Assembly: GCA_964598395.1 (NCBI GenBank)
Contig: CAZRBW010000004.1
Location: forward strand, 1-64,000
Length of the DNA stretch: 64,000 bases
Reading direction: 5' to 3'
Origin: CAXBDP01 sp964598395
GTDB taxonomy: Bacteria; Bacteroidota; Bacteroidia; Cytophagales; Cyclobacteriaceae
Part shown: one piece after another, positions 1-8,168 of the stretch
Layout of the letters: every line of letters begins with the position of its first letter
How positions within the stretch are numbered: the stretch's first letter is position 1
Notes under the pieces: model-generated
The model's input: only the letters and a program-made list of their open reading frames with translations
The model's database searches: none
Told to the model about the DNA's origin: nothing
Program-made: the position numbers and the translations under genes

Positions 1-243
1 GACCCAAAGAAACTCGCTGCGCTCAAACAGTCTTTGGCTCTAGAAAGCCTATTTACTCCACATATTTCTTAACAGGAAAATCTCCTAGGCCGAGCAGGTA
101 AGAAATAGGAAGATGATCAAATTATAAACTCATCTTCCAAATGAAATTCGACGTTTTAACTTCAAAGATTTTTTTAATATTTGTTTGGGTGATAAACATG
201 TCTTTCACAAGCGTTAAATAAAAGACATTAATTGAGAAGGTAA
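1..243. other. Non-coding stretch with three hairpins
   Basis: No convincing gene lies here. Three inverted repeats are visible. The first has arms 4-10 and 31-37 (ccaaaga/tctttgg) around a loop containing ctcgctgcgctc. The second is a perfect 9-bp stem, 108-116 with 130-138 (ggaagatga/tcatcttcc). The third is a 10-bp stem with one G-T pair, 236-245 with 250-259, followed by TTTT on the plus strand; its left part overlaps the stop codon of the minus-strand gene that ends at 244. The third could terminate rightward transcripts. The first two resemble short intergenic palindromes of unknown role. Confidence 0.4.
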
Positions 244-1407
244 TCAAACGATTGCCTTCTTTTGTTTTAGCCAAATTGCCAATATTCCTACAAACAGAAT
301 CGGCATAAACATCGCCTTCTCCCTATCAATAAGCCCAAGATTAGAAAGTGCTTGGCTAAAAATGAAAGTGCCTACCATAAAATAAAGCGTGGCCATGATG
401 CTCCATGCTTTTCGTGGAAATGATCTCAGTTGAAACGAGCGATATAGACTAACAATGATCACCATAAGAATAAAGATGTTTTGCGCCATTAATCCATAGC
501 CGAGCATATTTTGTGAGTCGCCAGGCATGGGTCGAAACAGAAAAGTGAAATAGCGGGAGGGAATGCTCATTTTCCGCAAATCAAGTCCGTGATTAGTATC
601 AGCGAATCGATGTTGCATTTCGCTGAGGCTTTGGGCAATGGCACTAAATGACACCTCAAATACATCAACTTTTGGAAGCAACCAAGGCAAGGAAATAATA
701 CCAAGTACAATTGCTCCAAGCAAAACAGCCCATTCTCGCAGTTTGATATTACCTTGGATAAATCGCTCTATGAAATATCCTCCCGCAAATGCTCCCAAGC
801 ACAATGCCGCCATGTGCGCCCGAATATGCAGTAGCAATACCAAGGCAACAATTAACCCAAGCCATCTTTTTCTAGGCAATAATGCCGAATAGAAAAATAG
901 CATTATGGCAAATACTGCTGGGCCATCTTTACCTACTGCCGCTGTCCAAAAGTGCATGGATGGCCAAAAAAGGAAAATCAAGAATAGCAGAAAACCAATG
1001 CTTCTTTCAGCTTTGATTTGAAATACCGCTTCACAAATGCCTATGAAATAATAAATGCCCCAAAGGCCTATAAGCGAGAAGAGATAAAAAACCACCACAT
1101 AGCTCAGTCCTAAAAATTGCGAAAGTGGATAAATCAAAAAGAAAATAAAGCTAATACCGCTGCCATAAAGCCCAAGCCAATTATCTGCATTGCCACGGAA
1201 GGTAGGATCATGATAATATTCCCAAGCATCGGATGAATTATGGAAGGTGTACCAAAAATAAAATGCGGTGAATAGCAAATGCCAAATCCACAACACAAAT
1301 GGCAACGTAATGGGAAAATGGCTAAATCCCTTCCAATACTTTTGCAGAAGGATTAAAAAAACTGCACTTATTGCCAATAGTAGCCCAATATCAATAGCAC
1401 TAATCAT
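244..1407 (-). CDS. Polytopic membrane protein of a polysaccharide locus, Wzy/EpsG-like
   Basis: A 387-residue protein that is almost entirely hydrophobic, with about nine to eleven predicted membrane spans. I do not recognise it by name. A motif in a mid-protein span, FWPSMHFW followed by AVGKDG, resembles the FWSSGxxK-type motif seen in Bacteroidota oligosaccharide polymerase-like membrane proteins. The 410-residue protein encoded at 2426-3658 has the matching LHFWSGSLGKG, so the two are probably distant paralogues. Its start overlaps the end of the deacetylase gene by 8 bp, which makes co-transcription and translational coupling likely. By context it would polymerise, modify or move a surface glycan at the inner membrane; that is inference. 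It carries two copies of the GCGGGAGG octamer, in opposite orientations. Confidence 0.8.
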   Translation of the reverse strand: MISAIDIGLLLAISAVFLILLQKYWKGFSHFPITLPFVLWIWHLLFTAFYFWYTFHNSSDAWEYYHDPTFRGNADNWLGLYGSGISFIFFLIYPLSQFLGLSYVVVFYLFSLIGLWGIYYFIGICEAVFQIKAERSIGFLLFLIFLFWPSMHFWTAAVGKDGPAVFAIMLFFYSALLPRKRWLGLIVALVLLLHIRAHMAALCLGAFAGGYFIERFIQGNIKLREWAVLLGAIVLGIISLPWLLPKVDVFEVSFSAIAQSLSEMQHRFADTNHGLDLRKMSIPSRYFTFLFRPMPGDSQNMLGYGLMAQNIFILMVIIVSLYRSFQLRSFPRKAWSIMATLYFMVGTFIFSQALSNLGLIDREKAMFMPILFVGILAIWLKQKKAIV

Positions 1408-2422
1408 TACATTGTGGCTTGTAAACCCAGTTTTTCAAATTTGCCATATTCAAACTTTGCATTCCGCAAGATTCCCTCTGTAGGGCAAAGCAATCTAGAA
1501 TCCGCTTGAGGTTATCCAGATTTTGCTCGGTGTGAAATCCAAAATTGTGCGGATGCCACCAAAGATGATAACAGGCATTTTGGCTCGCTGCAAACTCTAT
1601 ATCCTTGCAGATCCTATCTATTTTCTGCGATTCGAGACTTTTGAGTTTGGCTTGGTATGGTCTTAAAAATCTGCTTGCTTGTGCGTTTAGAATAGCTCCA
1701 TTTTGTAATTCACTTTGTGCGTAGGCATTATGCCCGTACAAATTGAAATAGCTGTCGGCTAGACGTACAATTCGTTTTCGCTTTCCTTCGCTCGATCGAC
1801 TATCAGGTTTCCAAATCCATGCATTTTCATTTCCGCGCACCACTTCTATTCCAGCTTGCTCACAAATTTGTAGGTAACTTTCATTGTATTGATTGCGTGG
1901 AAAAACGAGTGACTTCAGCTCAAATCCTAATCTTCCTCCCGCTTTTTTGGCAGCCATCAGATCTTCATAAAAATCAGCTAGCTGCTGTCCAGCTTCCAAA
2001 CAATAATAATGGGAAAAGGTATGTGTGGCTATTTCTTGTCCATGTACTTTGGCAATCTCCTTAATCAGAGAAGGCGCAAAATGAAACGGATCATCTTCCT
2101 CGGATTTACCAAGACTATGATTTTCCAGATAATAATAAGCGCTCAAATTTTTGGACTCGTAATTCGGTTTACGAGCAGGCAGCGATGCTTCCAATTCATC
2201 TTTTCCATCACAAAAAAGCATGCCAACAGTGGCCCAAGTTACTTCTATACCATAGGTTTGGAATAAGGAAAGCATTGCTGGAATTGCCCTTTCCCTTGTA
2301 TTAATAAAATATGCTTTTCTGGAATTGAGCTCGTACTTATCCAACACTCCCCAATAGAGTTCGAAATCGAGCGATATTATGAATGCGCCTTTTTTGGAAG
2401 GAGTATTTGGTTTTGCCTTCAT
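1400..2422 (-). CDS. Polysaccharide deacetylase family protein (NodB-like)
   Basis: A 340-residue protein of the polysaccharide (NodB-type) deacetylase superfamily, metal-dependent enzymes that remove N- or O-acyl groups from glycans. Near the N-terminus SLDFELYWG carries the Asp of motif 1, in the LDFE form of one subgroup. ATHTFSHYYC gives the HTxSH metal-binding motif 2. FPRNQYNESYL is in the position of motif 3, and WWHPHNFG near the C-terminus fits the late His motif. There is no signal peptide, so it is probably cytoplasmic or membrane-associated. It lies between two related membrane proteins with a 3-nt gap upstream and an 8-bp overlap downstream, so it probably acts on the glycan made by this locus. 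The substrate is unknown. Confidence 0.85.
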   Translation of the reverse strand: MKAKPNTPSKKGAFIISLDFELYWGVLDKYELNSRKAYFINTRERAIPAMLSLFQTYGIEVTWATVGMLFCDGKDELEASLPARKPNYESKNLSAYYYLENHSLGKSEEDDPFHFAPSLIKEIAKVHGQEIATHTFSHYYCLEAGQQLADFYEDLMAAKKAGGRLGFELKSLVFPRNQYNESYLQICEQAGIEVVRGNENAWIWKPDSRSSEGKRKRIVRLADSYFNLYGHNAYAQSELQNGAILNAQASRFLRPYQAKLKSLESQKIDRICKDIEFAASQNACYHLWWHPHNFGFHTEQNLDNLKRILDCFALQRESCGMQSLNMANLKNWVYKPQCND

Positions 2423-2425
2423 ACG

Positions 2426-3658
2426 TTAAGCTACTACTGGTGCTTTATTCTTTTTTGTGAGCTTCAGTTGACGGCTATAGCGCTTCCATTTGCTTACCCT
2501 AATTCTCCATTGCTTCTGATCCATAAAGCGCAAAACCACGAATAGGAAAAGTAGCATAACCATGCTTTTCATCCGTATGGCAATGCCAAAGTTTCCAGAT
2601 ATTTGTGCTAATGCAACAGCGGAGCCTACAAAGGCAATAAAGGCGGTTTTGGTGATAAAATCGGTATTAAAAAAGAATTTAATAAAACCCGACCTAATAA
2701 GCTGGAAAGAGATAAGGAGATAGAATAAGTTTTCGAATGAAACAAAGAAGCCTAAAATACCATTGGCATTAAAGAATATCGGGAAATAAAGAAACACAAA
2801 TATCTTTTGAAATAAATTGAAGTTGCTTATATCAACCCCTGAGTCCGCTCGGCTACTCAATTTATTTGCTAAGTTGGAGGTCATCTCAAAACCTTCGTCA
2901 ATTAGTCCACCTTCACCCTCTATTCCAACATACTGAAAAACAGATTGATATAAAAACCCAAGTGTGATAGTAGATACAAGAAATAAGGCCACTTTTTGCT
3001 TGACCTTGAGATCCTTATTACCAAGCAACAGGGCAATACCAATTGAAGCTAAAAAGATGAAAGCCATATGAGGGCGAACAAAATAAATAATTGGTAAGGA
3101 AAGCAAAGCCAAAGGCCATCTATTGAATGGTTTCGATAAAGAAAAAAAGAATGCCCCTATTCCCATCAGTATTATTGATCCTTTGCCTAATGAGCCTGAC
3201 CAAAAATGTAAGTTGGGCAGAAAAAAAACTAATGGCATAAGTGCTGCACCCAACCAATAGTGCTTAAACCGAATGTTTTCCTTGAAAAAAAGGTAGAAAA
3301 ACATAAGTCCAACATACCCAAAAAAGGCGAATAAGAGCATCAGGCTTTCATATTTCAAATTGAAAACCTGAATAAATGGCCAAGCCACGAATTCGATAAA
3401 GGGTGTGCCTGTAGCAAAATAATCGATCCAAGATTCTCCACGTACTTGAAGTATTACTTTGTTGAAATAGGCATGACTATCCGAATTATTACTCAACGCA
3501 TATAAGTAATACCCAAGAGCCATCAAAAGATGAAATATATAAAGCAAATCCAAAACAATCACTTGAATGTTTGGGAACTGCCATTTCATAATACGGTTGA
3601 GGACAAAACCGGTTGAAATGATTATGATAAAAAAGATAATGTCAACTAGACCCTCCAT
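2426..3658 (-). CDS. Polytopic membrane protein, possible oligosaccharide polymerase or translocator
   Basis: A 410-residue protein with about ten predicted membrane spans and a basic C-terminal tail rich in Lys and Arg. I cannot assign a family firmly. The segment LPNLHFWSGSLGKG parallels PSMHFWTAAVGKDG in the 387-residue protein of the same cluster, which suggests a shared fold of the kind seen in EpsG/Wzy-like polymerases. It appears to be the first gene of the three-gene minus-strand group, with the deacetylase starting 3 nt after its stop. The 158 bp upstream, up to the GH92 gene, are AT-rich and show no clear promoter. Confidence 0.78.
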   Translation of the reverse strand: MEGLVDIIFFIIIISTGFVLNRIMKWQFPNIQVIVLDLLYIFHLLMALGYYLYALSNNSDSHAYFNKVILQVRGESWIDYFATGTPFIEFVAWPFIQVFNLKYESLMLLFAFFGYVGLMFFYLFFKENIRFKHYWLGAALMPLVFFLPNLHFWSGSLGKGSIILMGIGAFFFSLSKPFNRWPLALLSLPIIYFVRPHMAFIFLASIGIALLLGNKDLKVKQKVALFLVSTITLGFLYQSVFQYVGIEGEGGLIDEGFEMTSNLANKLSSRADSGVDISNFNLFQKIFVFLYFPIFFNANGILGFFVSFENLFYLLISFQLIRSGFIKFFFNTDFITKTAFIAFVGSAVALAQISGNFGIAIRMKSMVMLLFLFVVLRFMDQKQWRIRVSKWKRYSRQLKLTKKNKAPVVA

Positions 3659-3803
3659 GAACCCTCAAGTTAGATAATTCTAAATAATCTTAGTGCATAA
3701 CGATAAATTCTTACAGAATTATTTACGCTAGACAACAACCCTATTTTATCTTAATAGAATACTGAGAAACAACTTTACGTTTATCAATCAAATCTAAAGA
3801 AAA

Positions 3804-3849
3804 GCGGGAGGAATATTTACTTCATCCAAAATTCTAGTTTACCTCCCGC
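3804..3849 (-). terminator. Probable terminator of the GH92 gene built from two inverted GCGGGAGG octamers
   Basis: GCGGGAGG at 3804-3811 and its complement CCTCCCGC at 3842-3849 form a perfect 8-bp GC-rich stem with a 30-nt loop that contains the GH92 stop codon (3817-3819). Read on the minus strand, the second arm is followed directly by TTTTCTTT. This is the layout of an intrinsic terminator, although the loop is long. Confidence 0.5.
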
Positions 3850-6000
3850 CATTATTTCTGAATGCTCAAGGTAATTCCTCGTAAGTTCTATTCCATTCAA
3901 TACAACTTTCTCCACCTCATATTTACTTTCATCCCAATTATTACTCACAATTCGAAAGCTGTTACCATTTGGAAGTGGAATAGCAATTTCTTCGAATGCT
4001 GGAGTCCCCAAAATGTAATTACCCGAAGCTGGATTTACTGGATACATTCCCATTGCACTCCAAATATACCAAGCCGACATTTGTCCACAATCTTCATTTC
4101 CACTTAGGCCCTTGGGAGCATTTTGATATTGAGTATTCATTATTTCATGCACTCTAGCTTGGGTTTTGGATGGCTCGCCTGCCATTGCATACAAATATGC
4201 AATGTGGTGGCTTGGCTCGTTTCCATGCGCATATTGACCAATCAAACCTGAAATATCAGGTGAAGCTTCTTCTCCTTCTACATTTGGTTGAACCCAAAGA
4301 GAATCGAGCTTTTGCAAAAACTCCTCACGGTTTGGAAAAAGTTTGATGAGGCCATCGACATCATGAGGCACAAACCATGTGTATTGCCAAGCAGTACCTT
4401 CTGTATATTCATCATTTCTATGGCTAGAGAATAGTGGATTGAAGTTTTCTACCCATTGGCCATTGGCTTTTTTTCCACGCATAAATTGTGTACTGGGATC
4501 GAAATGATGCTGGTATGCCAATGCACGTTTCTCAAAATGTGCTGTAATAGAGTCTTTACCCAGCATTTTGGCCATCTCAGCAATACACCAATCATCAAAA
4601 GCATATTCCAACGTTTTGCTCACCGACTCATTTTCCAAATCGGCAGGCACAAAGCCATATTCCTGCAAGTAGCCAATCCCAAATTTATCTTGGGTAGCAC
4701 TGGCAATCATTGCGTCCAATGCCCTTTCGCCATCGAAGCCTCTTATGCCTTTTTTCCAAGCCTCCACTATTACGGGGACAGCATGGTATCCAATCATGGT
4801 ATTGGTTTCTTGGCCTTCGAGTGCCCATACTGGCAACACTCCATATTGGTCGGCATGCAGTAGCATTGATTGGATCATATCTGGTAGTCGCTCTCTTTGG
4901 GTAATGGTGTATAATGGATGCAAGGCTCGAAAAGTATCCCAAAGCGAGAACAGTGTGTAGAATTGGAAATCATCTGAGGAAGTTACTTCTCGATCAGGAC
5001 CCATAAATTCGCCATTATGGTCTTGAAAAATGGTGGGTGAAATTACACTATGGTAAAGTGCGGTGTAGAATATACTTAGCTTATCAGTGTTTGTGCTTTT
5101 CACTTCAATTTTGGCGAGTTCAGTTCGCCACTTTGCTTCAGCTTCAGACTTCACTTGTTGGAAATCCCAATGAGGAACTTCAGTTTGCATGTTTTCCTCT
5201 GCATTGGCCATACTTACTGGAGATAGAGCAACTTTTACTAACAATGGTTCTTCAGATTGAGGAAATGAGAATGCCGCTTTTATTCCTGTCCCATTTCCGT
5301 TATTAATTTCGCTTTCGAGTCTTTCTACATTGTCATAGTCTTGATTGAACTCCAAAGCAAAATAAACGCGCTGATCGCTTGCCCAGCCTTTAGAATATCG
5401 GTAGCCAATAGCCTTTCGTTTATCTATAAATTCCAAATGAGTTTCTGTTGGCGAATCCCAATTCATGCCATGCACAAGGTCTAAGATCACATTTCGCTTG
5501 GAAGCACTATCTGGAAAGTGATATTTATGAAAGCCTACTCTTTCGCTTGCGGTAAGTTCTACATTGATGTTGTAATCTTCGAGCAGTACTTGGTAATAAC
5601 CAGGCGAAGCAAATTCATTATCATGCGAAAAAGAGGAAACATAGCCAGAAGAAGTATTACTGGCATCACCACGCTGGAATTGTGGCATTCCGATAGTTGG
5701 CATTAGCAAAATATCATATAAGTCGCCAATGCCTGTCCCGCTTAGATGCTTGTGAGAAAAGCCAAAAATTGTACTATCAGAAAAGTGATAGCCAGAGCAT
5801 CTTTCCCACCCGCCTATTCCAGTATCCGGGCTAAGTTGTATCATTCCAAACGGGACGGTGGCACCAGGAAAAGTGTGCCCTTGATCGCCTGTACCAATAA
5901 ATGGATTAACGTATTGTAAGATATCAATTTGAGGGTTCAGCTTTTCTTTATCAGCGCAAGAAACCATTAATATTAAACATAGCCATAAAAGCTGCTTCAT
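3817..6000 (-). CDS. GH92 family alpha-mannosidase lipoprotein
   Basis: A 727-residue secreted glycosidase of family GH92, calcium-dependent exo-acting alpha-mannosidases that are abundant in Bacteroidota. The N-terminus is a lipoprotein signal (LILMVSC, Cys at residue 15). The family-defining start follows: NPFIGTGDQGHTFPGATVPF, around residues 33-52. Typical late motifs include GNEDCGQMSAWY and AMGMYPVNP near residues 640-665. The length is normal for the family. No SusC/SusD pair is adjacent, so this is not a classic polysaccharide-utilisation locus; it may act on glycoprotein or cell-wall mannans outside the cell. A weak -7-like box, TACTTTGG, lies on the minus strand at 6039-6046. Confidence 0.95.
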   Translation of the reverse strand: MKQLLWLCLILMVSCADKEKLNPQIDILQYVNPFIGTGDQGHTFPGATVPFGMIQLSPDTGIGGWERCSGYHFSDSTIFGFSHKHLSGTGIGDLYDILLMPTIGMPQFQRGDASNTSSGYVSSFSHDNEFASPGYYQVLLEDYNINVELTASERVGFHKYHFPDSASKRNVILDLVHGMNWDSPTETHLEFIDKRKAIGYRYSKGWASDQRVYFALEFNQDYDNVERLESEINNGNGTGIKAAFSFPQSEEPLLVKVALSPVSMANAEENMQTEVPHWDFQQVKSEAEAKWRTELAKIEVKSTNTDKLSIFYTALYHSVISPTIFQDHNGEFMGPDREVTSSDDFQFYTLFSLWDTFRALHPLYTITQRERLPDMIQSMLLHADQYGVLPVWALEGQETNTMIGYHAVPVIVEAWKKGIRGFDGERALDAMIASATQDKFGIGYLQEYGFVPADLENESVSKTLEYAFDDWCIAEMAKMLGKDSITAHFEKRALAYQHHFDPSTQFMRGKKANGQWVENFNPLFSSHRNDEYTEGTAWQYTWFVPHDVDGLIKLFPNREEFLQKLDSLWVQPNVEGEEASPDISGLIGQYAHGNEPSHHIAYLYAMAGEPSKTQARVHEIMNTQYQNAPKGLSGNEDCGQMSAWYIWSAMGMYPVNPASGNYILGTPAFEEIAIPLPNGNSFRIVSNNWDESKYEVEKVVLNGIELTRNYLEHSEIMAGGKLEFWMK

Positions 6001-6216
6001 AACAATATTCTGATTATCCTTATCTATTCAACAACTTACCAAAGTAGAAAAAGATTATCGATTTTTTTAGCTATAAAATTTTGTTTTTGGACTTAATATT
6101 TAATCCCAAAAGTGGCATAAAAGCTTAAATCCTTTAAACTTCCTTTTAAATACAAGTTGAAATTACTAGCTTCCTTCACTGAAAACCACAAATTTTTACA
6201 TTAAACCACTGAAGAA

Positions 6217-7776
6217 ATGAAGAAAATTAATCTGTTTACATTGCTGCTATTGGGTCTTTTTATATTCCCTGCTGCATTGCACGAAATCACCGAGCCGGTG
6301 GATTATGAAATGATCCATCGAATTAAGAAAGAAGGCTTAGAAAATTCTAAAATCATGGATATTGCTTGGAACCTTACCGATAGGATTGGGCCTCGCTTAT
6401 CTGGTTCTACTGGACTGAAAAATGCCTACGATTGGACTAGTAGTACTTTTAGAGAATGGGGATTGACTAACGTAAAAGTTGACCCATGGGGTGAATTTGG
6501 TCGCGGATGGGAAGTTGAAAAATCTTATATCGCGATGAAGGAGCCTTACTATCAAGCATTAATCGGTATTCCTAAAGCTTGGACCAATGGCACCAATGGC
6601 CTTGTAGAAGCTGAGGCAATTTATGTGAATATTACGAACGATCGTGATTTTGAAGCTTATAAAGGAAAAATAAAAGGTAAGTTTGTCCTAACTCCAGTTA
6701 CCATTCAGGCACGCACCACTTTCCAAGCTGATGCCCAACGATATACAGATGAAGCCTTAGAAGCTATGAAAGAAATGCCAATTGGCATTGGGGGAGGTGG
6801 AGAGCAATTCAGTGCAGAAAGAATTGCAGAATTCCGCCAAGCACAAGAATTAAGACGCAAAGCGCAACAGTTTTTTATTGATGAGGGTGCACTAGCAATT
6901 ATTAATACTCATAGAGGTGGAGGTCATGGTACGTTTTTCACAACAAATGGTGCCTCATACGCTGTAGATGCTCCAGAAGTATTGCCAGAAATGGAAATCG
7001 CTGTAGAGCATTACAACAGAATGGTGCGCTTATTAGAAAAAGGTGTTCCCGTGAAAGTAGAAATGGATTCCAAAACGAAATTTCTTGATGAGGATTTGAA
7101 TGGGTATAATGTATTGGCTGAAATCCAAGGTACAGATCCGAAATTGAAAGAAGAGATAGTAATGCTTGGCGCTCACTTGGATAGCTGGTTTGCTGGCACA
7201 GGTGCTACAGATAATGCAGCGGGTTCATCTGTAATGATGGAGGCAATGCGTATTTTGAAAACGCTAGGTGTGCAACCGAGAAGAACTATCCGCGTGGCTT
7301 TATGGGGTTCTGAAGAACAAGGTCTTTATGGCTCAAGAAATTACGTGAGGAAAACCTTTACTCAAGATGGACAAAATGTGCCAAATGCTGCACATGAGAA
7401 ATTCTCTGCTTATTACAATATAGATAATGGTACAGGAAAAATTCGTGGAATTTATACCCAAGGAAACGACGCAGCCAAACCAATCTTCGAAGAGTGGTTT
7501 AAGCCATTCCACGATATGGGTGCGGAAACTATTACTATCCGAAATACAGGAGGTACAGACCACCAAGCTTTTGATGGTGTAGGCTTACCTGGATTCCAGT
7601 TTATTCAAGATCCGATTGACTATGGCACTAGAACTCACCACACCAATATGGATGTGTATGAAAGATTGCAAGAAGCTGACTTGAAGCAAATGGCTGTAAT
7701 TGTAGCATCTATGGTATATCACACTGCAATGAGAGACGAAAAAATACCTAGAAAACCAAGAGCGGTGACTAACTAA
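6217..7776 (+). CDS. Secreted M28 family zinc peptidase with PA-type insert
   Basis: A 519-residue M28 metallopeptidase with an N-terminal signal sequence (about residues 1-20). The catalytic domain shows the two-zinc ligands in order: LGAHLDSW (His), GATDNAAGSS (bridging Asp), WGSEEQGLYGS (catalytic and metal-binding Glu pair), YNIDNG (Asp) and GGTDHQAFDG (His). The insert between about residues 130 and 280 fits a protease-associated domain. It probably trims peptides in the periplasm or outside the cell. It is transcribed divergently from the mannosidase gene across 216 bp and is followed by a strong terminator, so it is probably a single-gene unit. The exact substrate cannot be read from the sequence. 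Confidence 0.92.
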   Translation: MKKINLFTLLLLGLFIFPAALHEITEPVDYEMIHRIKKEGLENSKIMDIAWNLTDRIGPRLSGSTGLKNAYDWTSSTFREWGLTNVKVDPWGEFGRGWEVEKSYIAMKEPYYQALIGIPKAWTNGTNGLVEAEAIYVNITNDRDFEAYKGKIKGKFVLTPVTIQARTTFQADAQRYTDEALEAMKEMPIGIGGGGEQFSAERIAEFRQAQELRRKAQQFFIDEGALAIINTHRGGGHGTFFTTNGASYAVDAPEVLPEMEIAVEHYNRMVRLLEKGVPVKVEMDSKTKFLDEDLNGYNVLAEIQGTDPKLKEEIVMLGAHLDSWFAGTGATDNAAGSSVMMEAMRILKTLGVQPRRTIRVALWGSEEQGLYGSRNYVRKTFTQDGQNVPNAAHEKFSAYYNIDNGTGKIRGIYTQGNDAAKPIFEEWFKPFHDMGAETITIRNTGGTDHQAFDGVGLPGFQFIQDPIDYGTRTHHTNMDVYERLQEADLKQMAVIVASMVYHTAMRDEKIPRKPRAVTN

Positions 7777-7794
7777 ATTAGACTCCCTCAATAT

Positions 7795-7837
7795 AAAATC
7801 GCCACGCAGAAACTAATTCCGCGTGGCGATTTTTCTT
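7795..7837 (+). terminator. Intrinsic terminator, probably bidirectional
   Basis: A perfect 13-bp stem, 7795-7807 with 7821-7833 (aaaatcgccacgc/gcgtggcgatttt), 13-nt loop, T-rich on the plus-strand side. It lies between the convergent M28 peptidase gene and the 94-residue protein gene and can serve both. Confidence 0.9.
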
Positions 7838-7860
7838 TATATGTAGCTACCAAGTTCAAA

Positions 7861-8145
7861 TTATGAGGGCATCCACATGGAAGTGGCTGCTATCTTTTCC
7901 AGTCGGCTTGGGATGCTCAATTGATTTTTAGATTTCGTAAAAAACACTAAGCCCTTGTAGCTAGTAAGATACTTATAGCTTGTAGAGAAAAATACCACGG
8001 TAGTTTCCACTACGATGCCATCGTCCATTTTGCCTATCATCCTCGAAAACTCTTCGGGATGTACTTTTATCAAACTTCCACTTGCCTTTATTGCTTGGCT
8101 TATCGCAGCCGCGGCGGCGGCGGCTCCTGCAGTTGCTGCACTCAT
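7861..8145 (-). CDS. Small conserved Bacteroidota protein with poly-Ala N-terminus
   Basis: A 94-residue protein of unknown function. The first 20 residues are nearly all Ala with a few Ser, Thr and Gly, encoded by an unusually GC-rich run (gccgcggcggcggcgg near 8109). The rest looks like a small beta-rich domain containing YKYLTSYKGLVFFTKS. I recall similar short proteins with this poly-Ala start and a YLTSYKGLxFFTKS core in other Bacteroidota, which supports a real gene. It starts 23 nt after the pepP stop, so it is probably co-transcribed with pepP. I have no basis for a function. Confidence 0.75.
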   Translation of the reverse strand: MSAATAGAAAAAAAISQAIKASGSLIKVHPEEFSRMIGKMDDGIVVETTVVFFSTSYKYLTSYKGLVFFTKSKNQLSIPSRLEKIAATSMWMPS

Positions 8146-8168
8146 AAAATTATAGTTCTTAGGTTCAC

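Noticed and set aside
6788..6800. GGGGGAGG in the M28 peptidase gene as another octamer copy
   Set aside because: It differs at the second base and is explained by a run of glycine codons.
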